A stretch of DNA of 7,072 nucleotides, taken from an uncultured Caulobacterales bacterium. Lineage in GTDB: Bacteria > Pseudomonadota > Alphaproteobacteria > Caulobacterales > Caulobacteraceae. The notes under the pieces are model-generated. The model made no database searches. It worked only from the letters and a program-made list of their open reading frames with translations, and was not told where the DNA came from. Every line of letters starts with the position of its first letter. The stretch's first letter is position 1. The translations under genes were made by a program, and so were the position numbers. This document shows, piece by piece, positions 1 to 5,931 of this stretch. The DNA is taken from NCBI GenBank assembly GCA_903903715.1, contig CAIUZX010000476.1, forward strand, positions 1 to 7,072, given 5' to 3'.

Positions 1-75
1 CCGCGACAGCAGCGCCTCGTCGTAATAGGGGCTGTTCGGATTGACGGAGAGGCGGTCTGGAGGCGTGTCGGACAT
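1..75 (-). CDS. DUF3297-type small protein, N-terminal part only
   Basis: The gene starts with ATG at 75-73 and reads leftward off the window edge, so only the first 25 residues are visible. They begin MSDTPPDRLSVNPNSP and continue with YYDEALLSR. This opening (a short polar lead, then DRLSV, a proline/asparagine turn and an FY/YY-DEALL segment) is what I remember for the DUF3297 family, small proteins of about 80 residues common in proteobacteria. Members are sometimes wrongly labelled glutathione peroxidase; their function is not known. Upstream is a 108-base gap with two palindromic repeats, so the gene is probably transcribed separately from thiC and the GFA gene, although all three point the same way. 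The family call rests on 25 residues from memory. That this is a real gene start is more certain than its family. Confidence 0.7.
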   Translation of the reverse strand, partial: MSDTPPDRLSVNPNSPYYDEALLSR

Positions 76-108
76 GGAACTGCGATCTGTCGAGCTGGAA
101 AGGGAGCG

Positions 109-164
109 GAGCGCTTAGCGCGTCGTCAGTCTCGGGGCAATGGCGCTGAGCGCTACAGCGCGTT
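109..164. repeat. Two related palindromic repeats upstream of the DUF3297-type gene
   Basis: Two near-copies lie in direct orientation in the gap between the GFA stop and the DUF3297-type start. Copy 1 is GAGCGCTTAGCGCGTC (109-124). Copy 2 is GAGCGCTACAGCGCGTT (148-164). They share GAGCGCT and AGCGCGT, differ by one base in spacer length, and each is internally palindromic (GCGCT facing AGCGC). Their starts are 39 bases apart. Neither is followed by a run of T on either strand, so a classical terminator is unlikely. Paired binding sites for a regulator of the leftward gene, or a small dispersed repeat, are both possible. Confidence 0.55.
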
Positions 165-183
165 CCGAGGACATGGAGACGCC

Positions 184-654
184 CTACAGGCGCGCCGGTG
201 AGCATTGACGTTCGGCGAACGCTCGAAGCACATCCCCGAAATCGTCAGGGCTCGGAAACCCAGAAAAACTCAGAACAGCGGGCGCGTTCGCCCAGGGTAG
301 TTTTTCGCGGGTCATTGTCTCGACGAACGGCGAAAAGTCTCCAACCTCATCCAACATCATCGCCCGCACCATGATGAAGGCGTCGAAGCCCGCAGGTCGG
401 GTGAACAACCAGTTGAGGCAGCGAGGACAATAGAGATATCGCGACGGACCGTGCAAGGCGCCGATGACCGGCTTTCCCGCGAGCATGCGAAAGCCGTCCA
501 CCGGTATCATTTCACTTAGGGAATAGGCGCTCGCGCTTAGGCGCTGACAGCCCCGGCAGTGACACGCCAGGGTGAGGGCGGGCGCCTGAGAGATCTCAAA
601 GCGCACGCCCCCGCACATACAGCTACCGGCGCGGACGTCGGCCACCGACCGCAT
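184..654 (-). CDS. GFA/CENP-V family zinc protein
   Basis: This 156-residue protein belongs to the GFA family (glutathione-dependent formaldehyde-activating enzyme fold, also found in CENP-V). All seven family cysteines are visible: C12 and C14 in SCMCGGVRF, C31, C33 and C36 in ACHCRGCQRL, and C76 and C79 in YCPRCLNW. In characterised members the central trio holds the catalytic zinc, and the outer two pairs hold a structural zinc. The real substrate of most members is unknown, and the formaldehyde role should not be assumed. The ATG at 654-652 lies two bases after the thiC stop and has AAGGG six bases upstream, inside the end of thiC. The gene is therefore almost certainly cotranscribed with thiC and may be translationally coupled to it, which places it under the TPP riboswitch. 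Fold assignment is secure; function is open. Confidence 0.92.
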   Translation of the reverse strand: MRSVADVRAGSCMCGGVRFEISQAPALTLACHCRGCQRLSASAYSLSEMIPVDGFRMLAGKPVIGALHGPSRYLYCPRCLNWLFTRPAGFDAFIMVRAMMLDEVGDFSPFVETMTREKLPWANAPAVLSFSGFPSPDDFGDVLRAFAERQCSPARL

Positions 655-656
655 GC

Positions 657-2492
657 CTAGCCCTTTGAGGGGACGTAGATCTCTCCGCCCCCTGCCTTGA
701 ACTGTTCTGACATCTTGGCCATGCCGGCTTCAGCAACGTCGTTCTGCACGGCCGCGGCGTCCCGAATTTCCTGACTGATCTTCATCGAGCAGAACTTGGG
801 ACCGCACATCGAACAGAAGTGAGCGGTCTTGTGCGCCTCCTTCGGCAAGGTCTCGTCATGGAACGCACGGGCGGTCTCAGGGTCGAGGCCAAGATTAAAC
901 TGGTCTTCCCAGCGAAACTCGAACCGGGCGCGGGACAGGGCGTCATCCCAGGCGCGTGCGGCGGGGTGGCCTTTGGCGAGATCGGCTGCATGCGCGGCGA
1001 TCTTGTAGGCGATCACGCCTTGCTTCACGTCGTCCTTGTCGGGAAGCCCCAGATGCTCTTTGGGCGTCACGTAGCAGAGCATGGCCGTGCCGAACCAACC
1101 GATCATCGCCGCGCCGATGGCGGAGGTGATGTGGTCATACCCCGGGGCGATGTCGGTGGTAAGCGGCCCAAGCGTATAGAACGGCGCTTCGCCGCAGGTC
1201 GCCAGCTGCTTGTCCATGTTGGCCTTGATCTTGTGCATCGGCACGTGGCCCGGACCCTCGATCATCACCTGGCAACCTTTGGTCCAGGCGCGCTTGGTCA
1301 GTTCCCCGAGGGTGTCGAGTTCGGCGAACTGCGCGGCGTCATTGGCGTCGGCGATTGAGCCCGGCCGCAGACCGTCGCCCAACGAGAACGAGACGTCAAA
1401 GCTGCGCATGATGTCGCAGATGTCGTCAAAATGTTCGTAGAGGAAGCTCTCGCGGTGGTGGGCCAGGCACCACTTGGCCATGATCGAGCCGCCGCGTGAG
1501 ACGATGCCCGTGACACGCTTCGCCGTCAGCGGGATGTAGGGCAGCCGTACGCCGGCGTGGATGGTGAAATAGTCCACCCCCTGTTCCGCCTGTTCGATCA
1601 GGGTGTCGCGGTAGACCTCCCAGGTCAGGTCCTCGGCGACGCCGCCGACCTTTTCTAGAGCCTGGTAGATCGGCACTGTGCCGATCGGAACCGGGGAGTT
1701 GCGAACGATCCACTCCCGGATGTTGTGGATGTTGCGGCCCGTGGAGAGGTCCATGACATTGTCCGCGCCCCAGCGGATCGCCCAGACCATCTTTTCGACC
1801 TCTTCGCCCACGGACGACGTGACCGCCGAATTGCCGATATTGGCGTTGATCTTGACCAGGAAGTTGCGGCCAATGGCCATGGGCTCAAGTTCGGCGTGAT
1901 TGATATTCGCCGGAATGATCGCCCGGCCCCGCGCCACCTCGTCGCGCACGAATTCGGGTGTCACGAACTCCGGAAGTTCTGCGCCGAGCGGGTCGCCGTC
2001 CCGCACGGCGTTCAGGATCATTTCCCGCCGCAGGTTTTCGCGGATCGCGACGTATTCCATTTCAGCGGTGATTTGTCCGTTTCGGGCGTACTCGAACTGG
2101 GTGACCGCAGCTGACCCCTTGGCGCGGAGGACCTTGGGTTTGACCGGAAACGACGGAACGCGTCCAGCCTCGCTCACGCGGCCATTGTCTTCGGGGCGTA
2201 TGTCTCTTGGCGTGATCTCCTCCACGTCCCCGCGCGCGCGTACCCAGTCTTCGCGCGGCCGCGGAAGGCCCTTCTGGATGTCAATCTGTGCCGCTGGATC
2301 CGTGTAAGGCCCGGATGGGTCATAGATTGTCACCGGAGGTTCGCCCGCGCTTTCGTGCAGCGCCACCTCGCGAAACGGCACGCGCAGATCGTTGAATCTC
2401 TCCCCGGGGACGTGGATTTTGCGACTGCCGGGGATGGGCCCCGTAGGGACCTGTCCGACCGGAATGACACCAGGTTCGACGGGGGCGTTCAT
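657..2492 (-). CDS. thiC: Phosphomethylpyrimidine synthase ThiC
   Basis: ThiC is a radical-SAM enzyme that rearranges aminoimidazole ribotide into hydroxymethylpyrimidine phosphate, the pyrimidine half of thiamine. It acts in the cytosol. The protein is 611 residues from the preferred start, normal for the long proteobacterial form. An N-terminal domain with TGPIPGSRK and EPPVTIYDPSGPYTDP leads into the barrel, with ITAEMEYVAIRENLRRE, RGRAIIPANINHAELEPM, DYFTIHAGVR, FSLGDGLRPGS and VMIEGPGHVPMHKI. The unusual C-terminal cluster motif CSMCGPKFC gives C560, C563 and C568 for the 4Fe-4S cluster. The frame stays open 20 codons further upstream to an ATG at 2552. I chose 2492 because AAGGAA sits six bases before it and because the upstream stretch is riboswitch leader. 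The GFA gene follows within two bases. Feedback control by TPP is expected. Nothing essential appears missing. Confidence 0.98.
   Translation of the reverse strand: MNAPVEPGVIPVGQVPTGPIPGSRKIHVPGERFNDLRVPFREVALHESAGEPPVTIYDPSGPYTDPAAQIDIQKGLPRPREDWVRARGDVEEITPRDIRPEDNGRVSEAGRVPSFPVKPKVLRAKGSAAVTQFEYARNGQITAEMEYVAIRENLRREMILNAVRDGDPLGAELPEFVTPEFVRDEVARGRAIIPANINHAELEPMAIGRNFLVKINANIGNSAVTSSVGEEVEKMVWAIRWGADNVMDLSTGRNIHNIREWIVRNSPVPIGTVPIYQALEKVGGVAEDLTWEVYRDTLIEQAEQGVDYFTIHAGVRLPYIPLTAKRVTGIVSRGGSIMAKWCLAHHRESFLYEHFDDICDIMRSFDVSFSLGDGLRPGSIADANDAAQFAELDTLGELTKRAWTKGCQVMIEGPGHVPMHKIKANMDKQLATCGEAPFYTLGPLTTDIAPGYDHITSAIGAAMIGWFGTAMLCYVTPKEHLGLPDKDDVKQGVIAYKIAAHAADLAKGHPAARAWDDALSRARFEFRWEDQFNLGLDPETARAFHDETLPKEAHKTAHFCSMCGPKFCSMKISQEIRDAAAVQNDVAEAGMAKMSEQFKAGGGEIYVPSKG
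661..665 (-). promoter_or_regulatory. Ribosome binding site of the GFA gene
   Basis: The leftward strand reads AAGGG, then six bases (GCTAGG... ending GC), then ATG at 654. The site lies within the last codons of thiC, and the thiC stop falls between it and the start. It supports the chosen start and suggests that ribosomes finishing thiC can pass directly to the GFA gene. Confidence 0.6.
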
Positions 2493-2498
2493 GGGCGC

Positions 2499-2504
2499 TT
2501 CCTT
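2499..2504 (-). promoter_or_regulatory. Ribosome binding site deciding the thiC start
   Basis: On the leftward strand AAGGAA is followed by GCGCCC and then ATG at 2492. It is the only good Shine-Dalgarno match near the candidate starts; the ATG at 2552 has none. The neighbouring bases GGAAG (2498-2502) can pair with CTTCC (bases 2531-2535 read leftward), a possible means of hiding the site when TPP is bound. That pairing is an inference from complementarity. Confidence 0.7.
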
Positions 2505-2580
2505 GTTGCATAGGCGCATTGCCGACTGTTGGAAGTGGTTCGAGACCAGCACGCCGCCGATATCAGGGCTGCTCGGTCGC

Positions 2581-2674
2581 GTTCCCTCCCTCCGCCGGCA
2601 TGATCCGGATCAGGTTCGCGGGTCGCGGGCCTGACCCGCCTCTCAACTGCTGAAACCGCAGCTCCCCGGAGAAC
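2581..2674 (-). ncRNA. TPP riboswitch (THI element) in the thiC leader
   Basis: Read leftward, the aptamer starts with GTTCTC, which pairs with GGGAAC at 2586-2581 to form helix P1 (one G-U pair). It then shows GGGGAGC, a small hairpin CTGC/GCAG, the conserved GTTGAGA, and a variable 7-bp stem GCGGGTC/GACCCGC. Last comes the hallmark CCTGATCCGGAT, then CATGCCGGCGGAGGGA. These are the family's pyrimidine-sensing and pyrophosphate-sensing arms in the right order. The leader between the aptamer and the thiC ATG (2580-2493) contains no hairpin followed by a T-run. Control is therefore more likely at translation initiation than by termination. The element should lower thiC, and probably GFA gene, expression when TPP is plentiful. 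Identification is very secure; the mode of control is inferred. Confidence 0.97.
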
Positions 2675-2683
2675 TATCGTAAG

Positions 2684-2712
2684 AGGATAGGCGCGCTGCG
2701 GCGGCGGAGCAA
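2684..2712 (-). promoter_or_regulatory. Candidate promoter of thiC
   Basis: On the leftward strand TTGCTC (2712-2707) and TATCCT (2689-2684) are separated by exactly 17 bases. Transcription would start near 2677, about three bases before the P1 helix of the riboswitch, as expected for an aptamer close to the 5' end. The hexamers match the housekeeping consensus only partly, so the placement by the riboswitch is the main support. Confidence 0.5.
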
Positions 2713-2811
2713 GCTTAGACCTTGGAACTCTTCACTTGCGCGCCTCTGGACTTACGCTTAGGCGAGTGGATGGGATCCAAAGGTTAACGCGCAAGAGTCG
2801 AGAGCGGGATC

Positions 2812-3717
2812 ATGGCGCACGCAAGTTCGTTTCAGACGTCTTGGCTCAGCTTGACCGCCACAAGTGCGGTGGTTCTGGCGCTTGGACTCGGCGCGACCGG
2901 CTGCTCGCGACGTGATGACCACGACAACGCGCCTGTGGCGGCGGCCGAGGGGAACGTCACCGGCAATGTCGTTTATCCCGAGCAAGTGCACTGGGCCCCT
3001 TACGCAGAGCCGACTGAACACGCCTTCACCGTCGAACTTCCGGTCGGCTGGCCAGTTCAAGGCGGCCTGAAACGCCTCTCGACCGGGGAGGTTCGTCCCT
3101 GGCTCCGGGCTTCTGCGCCGGACGGGTCCGCGGAAATCTTTATCGGCGATCCGGAGTTGCCGGACTTCACGCCGCCGACGCCTGCGTTGGCCGCCGCGGG
3201 TTTGACCGAGGGCAAGACCTACATGCCTGGCGAAGGGCGTGCGCTCACACTATCGCCCTACCATGACGGCCAGACATTCTCTGCTGAATGGGGCCGAGGC
3301 AAGATCGGCGCCCACTGTGATGACGTCACCCCAACGGGCGGCAAGTCGCAGCCCGCTGCGGCCGCTGCGCTCGAGTCGGCGTTGGGCGGGCGCTCAACAC
3401 AAGTCTCCTGGTCTGCGGGTGAAACCCGCTTTAGCTGCGGCTATCGCGGCCGACCGGGGAGTGCCTGGGTCTACGCGGCGACGTCGCTCGACTCGCGAGG
3501 ACCATTTCAGGTCTGGGATACAAGGACCGTGGGCGGGTTCATCGCCTGGCCGGAGCACTGGGGTCTTGCAGGGACGGCCTTCGCGCACGCTGCGAGAAGC
3601 TTCGCCGCCGACGCCGACTGGCTGAAGCGACAGCCGGGCTGGAGCGGAGACAGATTGCGCGCGTCGCCTAAGATCTTCGCCACGATGTCGGGACCGGCTG
3701 AGGAAGCTCTGCGCTGA
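2812..3717 (+). CDS. Putative lipoprotein of unknown function
   Basis: I do not recognise a named family. The 301-residue protein has a hydrophobic N-terminal segment (about residues 11-28) ending in GATGCS. C31 is a plausible lipidated cysteine, although the lipobox is imperfect (alanine at -3). Serine at +2 would favour the outer membrane. A polar, charged spacer follows, then a soluble domain opening with HAFTVELPVGWPVQGGLKR (residues 70-88). This kind of strand-turn-strand start recalls small periplasmic beta-rich domains of the PsbP/DUF1795 sort, but that is only a resemblance. SAEIFIGDPELPDF follows. C169 and C209 are the only other cysteines and could form a disulfide. The start is fixed by an in-frame stop at 2785-2787; the ribosome site is weak. 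The gene is divergent from thiC and converges on cobS with 19 bases between them. Confidence 0.85.
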   Translation: MAHASSFQTSWLSLTATSAVVLALGLGATGCSRRDDHDNAPVAAAEGNVTGNVVYPEQVHWAPYAEPTEHAFTVELPVGWPVQGGLKRLSTGEVRPWLRASAPDGSAEIFIGDPELPDFTPPTPALAAAGLTEGKTYMPGEGRALTLSPYHDGQTFSAEWGRGKIGAHCDDVTPTGGKSQPAAAAALESALGGRSTQVSWSAGETRFSCGYRGRPGSAWVYAATSLDSRGPFQVWDTRTVGGFIAWPEHWGLAGTAFAHAARSFAADADWLKRQPGWSGDRLRASPKIFATMSGPAEEALR

Positions 3718-3736
3718 CCCGCAAGGCGCGTTGACG

Positions 3737-4732
3737 TCAGGCGATTTTCACCCGCGCTGCGCTTTCGGGAAGCTCCGCCCCGAAGGCCCGCTGATAGAAT
3801 TCCGCTACGGTTGGGCGCTCGAGCTCGTCGCACTTGTTGAGGAATGTCAGTCGGAAGGCGAGACCGACATCGCTGAAGATGTCCGCATTCTGAGCCCAGG
3901 TAATCACAGTACGCGGACTCATGACCGTTGAGATGTCCCCGTTCATGAACGCATTGCGCGTCATGTCGGCGACCCGAACCATCGCGTTGATCGTTCTGCG
4001 GCCTTCGGTGGTGTCATAGGTCGGCGACTTCGCGAGCACGATCTCGGCTTCCGCCTCGTGCGGGAGATAGTTCAGAGTGGTGACGATCGACCACCGGTCC
4101 ATCTGTCCCTGATTGATCTGCTGGGTGCCGTGATAGAGGCCGGAGGTATCTCCAAGACCGATCGTGTTCGTCGTGGAGAACAGGCGGAAATAAGGGTGAG
4201 GTCGGATAACCCGGTTCTGGTCGAGCAAGGTCAGCCGTCCCTGTACTTCCAGCACCCGTTGAATCACGAACATCACGTCCGGCCGACCAGCGTCATATTC
4301 GTCGAAGACCAGCGCGATCGGGCGTTGCAGCGCCCATGGCAGCATGCCTTCGCGGAATTCGGTCACCTGGCGACCATCCTTCAGGACTATGGCGTCCTTG
4401 CCCACGAGGTCGATACGGCTGACGTGGCTGTCCAGATTGACCCGCACCAGTGGCCAGTTCAGGCGCGCGGCTACCTGCTCGATGTGGGTCGACTTGCCTG
4501 TCCCGTGGTAGCCCTGGATCATCACGCGTCTGTCATGCGCAAAGCCTGCGCAGATGGCCAACGTGGTCTGCGGATCAAAGCGGTAGGATGGATCAACTTC
4601 CGGCGTATGCGAATCGGGCTTGGAAAAGACCGGAACCATCATGTCCGAATCTATTCCAAACAGATCTCGAACCGACTTTGAGCTGTCGGGCGCGGCGGAA
4701 AGCAACGGGTCGGGGGCGGCGTCGGTTGTCAT
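3737..4732 (-). CDS. cobS: CobS-type AAA+ ATPase (cobaltochelatase subunit)
   Basis: CobS is the MoxR-like AAA+ motor that, with CobT and CobN, inserts cobalt into hydrogenobyrinate diamide in the aerobic cobalamin pathway. The 331-residue length is typical. Visible are the conserved lead with FGIDSDMMVPVFS and YRFDPQTTLAICAGF, Walker A GYHGTGKST (74-82), Walker B LVFDE (141-145), the sensor-1 region RLFSTTNTIG (N189), a candidate arginine finger in QMDRW (R213), and the C-terminal helical region with SPRTVITWAQNA. All ATPase motifs look intact. The ATG at 4732 has no clear ribosome site. The J-domain gene lies 101 bases upstream on the same strand. cobT, often next downstream in alphaproteobacteria, is absent; a convergent lipoprotein gene lies there. 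Whether this protein serves cobalamin synthesis or another chelatase-like task cannot be read from the window. Confidence 0.95.
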   Translation of the reverse strand: MTTDAAPDPLLSAAPDSSKSVRDLFGIDSDMMVPVFSKPDSHTPEVDPSYRFDPQTTLAICAGFAHDRRVMIQGYHGTGKSTHIEQVAARLNWPLVRVNLDSHVSRIDLVGKDAIVLKDGRQVTEFREGMLPWALQRPIALVFDEYDAGRPDVMFVIQRVLEVQGRLTLLDQNRVIRPHPYFRLFSTTNTIGLGDTSGLYHGTQQINQGQMDRWSIVTTLNYLPHEAEAEIVLAKSPTYDTTEGRRTINAMVRVADMTRNAFMNGDISTVMSPRTVITWAQNADIFSDVGLAFRLTFLNKCDELERPTVAEFYQRAFGAELPESAARVKIA

Positions 4733-4757
4733 AAGACGTCGCTTAGCGCGGATCTTG

Positions 4758-4787
4758 AGCCTTGGAAACGGGCGCCCTGCGCGTCAA
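4758..4787 (-). promoter_or_regulatory. Weak candidate promoter of cobS
   Basis: On the leftward strand TTGACG (4787-4782), a good alphaproteobacterial -35 match, is followed after 18 bases by AAGGCT (4763-4758), a poor -10. It lies in the 101-base gap between the J-domain gene and cobS. It would allow cobS to be expressed apart from the upstream gene. Readthrough from the J-domain gene is equally possible. Confidence 0.25.
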
Positions 4788-4833
4788 CTTGATTTTGCGC
4801 CTGCATGTCACAGTTTCAGGGCGGTCTAGCGAC

Positions 4834-5493
4834 CTAGTGTGTCAGGCCGGCGGATTTCAGGATCTTGTAGGCTTTCAAGACCCTCTGAAGCTTGGCCTCG
4901 GTGGACCGGTCGCCGCCATTGGTGTCTGGATGGCAACGCTTCACCAGCTCCAGATATTTTGCGCGCACCGCCGCAGCTTCAGCCGTGTCCGGCAGATCAA
5001 GTTCGGCGAGGGCCTTGCGTTCAAGCATTCCGAGTCGACGAGTCCGTTCCTGCGCCTCGCTGGGCGCCTCTGGCCGCCGACCGCCGAACACGCCGAGTGG
5101 GTCCGTGTAACCACGTCCGGAGCCTGCGCGGGCCGAAAAACTCGCCGCCTCGCGGCTGAAGCGGGAAGCCTTGAATTCCCAGGTCGGTCGGTCCCCCGTG
5201 AACCGGGCTTCCTGCGCCTTGAGGACGTCCGCTTCGCTCATGCCAGCGAAATAGTCCCAATTGCGGTTGTACTCGCCAGCGTGGGACACGCAGAACCAAT
5301 AGTGTTCGTGAAGGATTTCTCGGGACTTCGGCGCCTTGGCGGAGCCCGCCACGCGGCAGCCCGGCCATTCGCACGGGCGTTCGCCGGGTTTCAGCCGCAA
5401 GACGTCCTCCGCCTCCGCAGCCGCCTCGTTGGGCTTCGGCGGGCGAACGCGAATGTCCGTCACGCGGGGTTTATATCGAAAAGCGCCGCTCAT
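4834..5493 (-). CDS. C-terminal J-domain protein with N-terminal Cys/His cluster
   Basis: This 219-residue protein carries its J domain at the C terminus (about 156-217). The HPD motif is at 188-190 within KRCHPDTNGGD, and the following helix ends in VLKAYKILKSAGL. J domains stimulate Hsp70 (DnaK) ATPase. The protein lacks the Gly/Phe linker, the CXXCXGXG zinc repeats and the client domain of true DnaJ, so it should not be called DnaJ. Its N-terminal half has CEWPGC (C41, C46) and WFCVSH (C68, H71), spaced like a small metal site, then AGEYNRNWDYFAGMS. This architecture is commonly found beside cobS in alphaproteobacteria, which suggests a dedicated co-chaperone, perhaps for the chelatase or Fe-S proteins; that link is inference. 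The ATG at 5493 follows a weak GGGCTC. It is divergent from the bolA-family gene with 104 bases between starts. Confidence 0.9.
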   Translation of the reverse strand: MSGAFRYKPRVTDIRVRPPKPNEAAAEAEDVLRLKPGERPCEWPGCRVAGSAKAPKSREILHEHYWFCVSHAGEYNRNWDYFAGMSEADVLKAQEARFTGDRPTWEFKASRFSREAASFSARAGSGRGYTDPLGVFGGRRPEAPSEAQERTRRLGMLERKALAELDLPDTAEAAAVRAKYLELVKRCHPDTNGGDRSTEAKLQRVLKAYKILKSAGLTH

Positions 5494-5550
5494 GAGCCCA
5501 GTATGAGGCGGAAGTTTTCACATTCAAGAATTGACCTTGCCAAAACGCAG

Positions 5551-5571
5551 GTCGAAACGTCGTTCTTCGAC
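5551..5571. promoter_or_regulatory. Dyad in the divergent J-domain/bolA intergenic region
   Basis: GTCGAA (5551-5556) and TTCGAC (5566-5571) form a perfect 6-bp inverted repeat around nine bases. A -35-like TTGACC lies at 5531-5536, and 13 bases after TTGACCT the left arm begins GTCGAAAC, a partial match to the Caulobacter-type -10. The dyad could be an operator covering the bolA promoter, in a region that must serve both directions. No regulator is identifiable. Confidence 0.35.
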
Positions 5572-5597
5572 GCGCAATCAACATACGGGCTGGGCAT

Positions 5598-5873
5598 ATG
5601 GGTCACGTGCAACAGGCGATAAGATCCAAGCTTGAGGCGGCGCTCGTTCCGGACCTGCTGGAAATCGCAGATGACAGCGATCTTCATTCGGGCCATTCGG
5701 GCGCCCGGGAGGGCGGCGAAAGCCACTTTACAGTCAGGATCGTTGCTGAAGCCTTTCGCGGTCTCAGCCGCGTCCAGAGACACAGACTGGTTTCATCTGC
5801 GCTGGCCGAAGAACTTTCGGGGCCTGTACACGCCCTGTCATTGACCCTGAGGGCGCCGGGCGAGCCGGATTGA
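5598..5873 (+). CDS. BolA family protein
   Basis: The 91-residue length is typical of the BolA family. The protein opens AIRSKLEAALVPDLLEIADD, has the loop LHSGHSGAREGGESHF, then the strand HFTVRIV and the helix GLSRVQRHRLVSSALAEEL, and ends in the hallmark VHALSLTLRAPGE. H78 is the invariant histidine that, in characterised members, helps hold a 2Fe-2S cluster shared with a monothiol glutaredoxin. H30 and H33 lie in the variable loop that supplies the other ligand in the BolA1-like class. Likely roles are Fe-S trafficking or iron sensing, possibly with DNA binding. No glutaredoxin is in the window. I start at the ATG at 5598; GTG at 5607 is an alternative. The FKBP gene follows after 58 bases on the same strand. 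Confidence 0.94.
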   Translation: MGHVQQAIRSKLEAALVPDLLEIADDSDLHSGHSGAREGGESHFTVRIVAEAFRGLSRVQRHRLVSSALAEELSGPVHALSLTLRAPGEPD

Positions 5874-5897
5874 GACCGTTGGGCCTGCGGCGGCTCT

Positions 5898-5925
5898 TTG
5901 CGACGTCAACGCTTCGAGGTATGTT
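5898..5925 (+). promoter_or_regulatory. Candidate promoter of the FKBP lipoprotein gene
   Basis: TTGCGA (5898-5903) and TATGTT (5920-5925) are 16 bases apart. A transcript starting about seven bases on would begin at or next to the ATG at 5932, giving a leaderless message. The only ribosome-site-like sequence, GAGGT (5916-5920), is 11 bases from the ATG, rather far. Both readings are tentative. Confidence 0.3.
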
Positions 5926-5931
5926 GTCGTC

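Noticed and set aside
819..1358. Long rightward open frame (179 codons) opposite thiC
   Set aside because: It is antisense to highly conserved ThiC sequence, shows no recognisable domain, and such frames are expected in GC-rich DNA.
2795..2799. GAGTC (CcrM GANTC methylation site) just upstream of the lipoprotein start
   Set aside because: A single five-base site has no weight without evidence of cell-cycle control or conservation.
3732..3739. TGACGTCA palindrome at the cobS stop codon
   Set aside because: Eight bases only, overlapping the coding end, with no T-run; probably chance.
4058..4681. Rightward open frame of 207 codons
   Set aside because: It is the shadow of cobS on the opposite strand; the cobS Walker motifs define the coding frame.
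4762..5622. Rightward open frame of 286 codons
   Set aside because: It lies opposite the J-domain gene, whose HPD motif and conserved residues show the true strand; it also runs through the intergenic region into bolA.
5490..5783. Leftward open frame of 97 codons overlapping the bolA gene
   Set aside because: It is antisense to most of the clear BolA sequence and spans the divergent promoter region; no domain is recognised.
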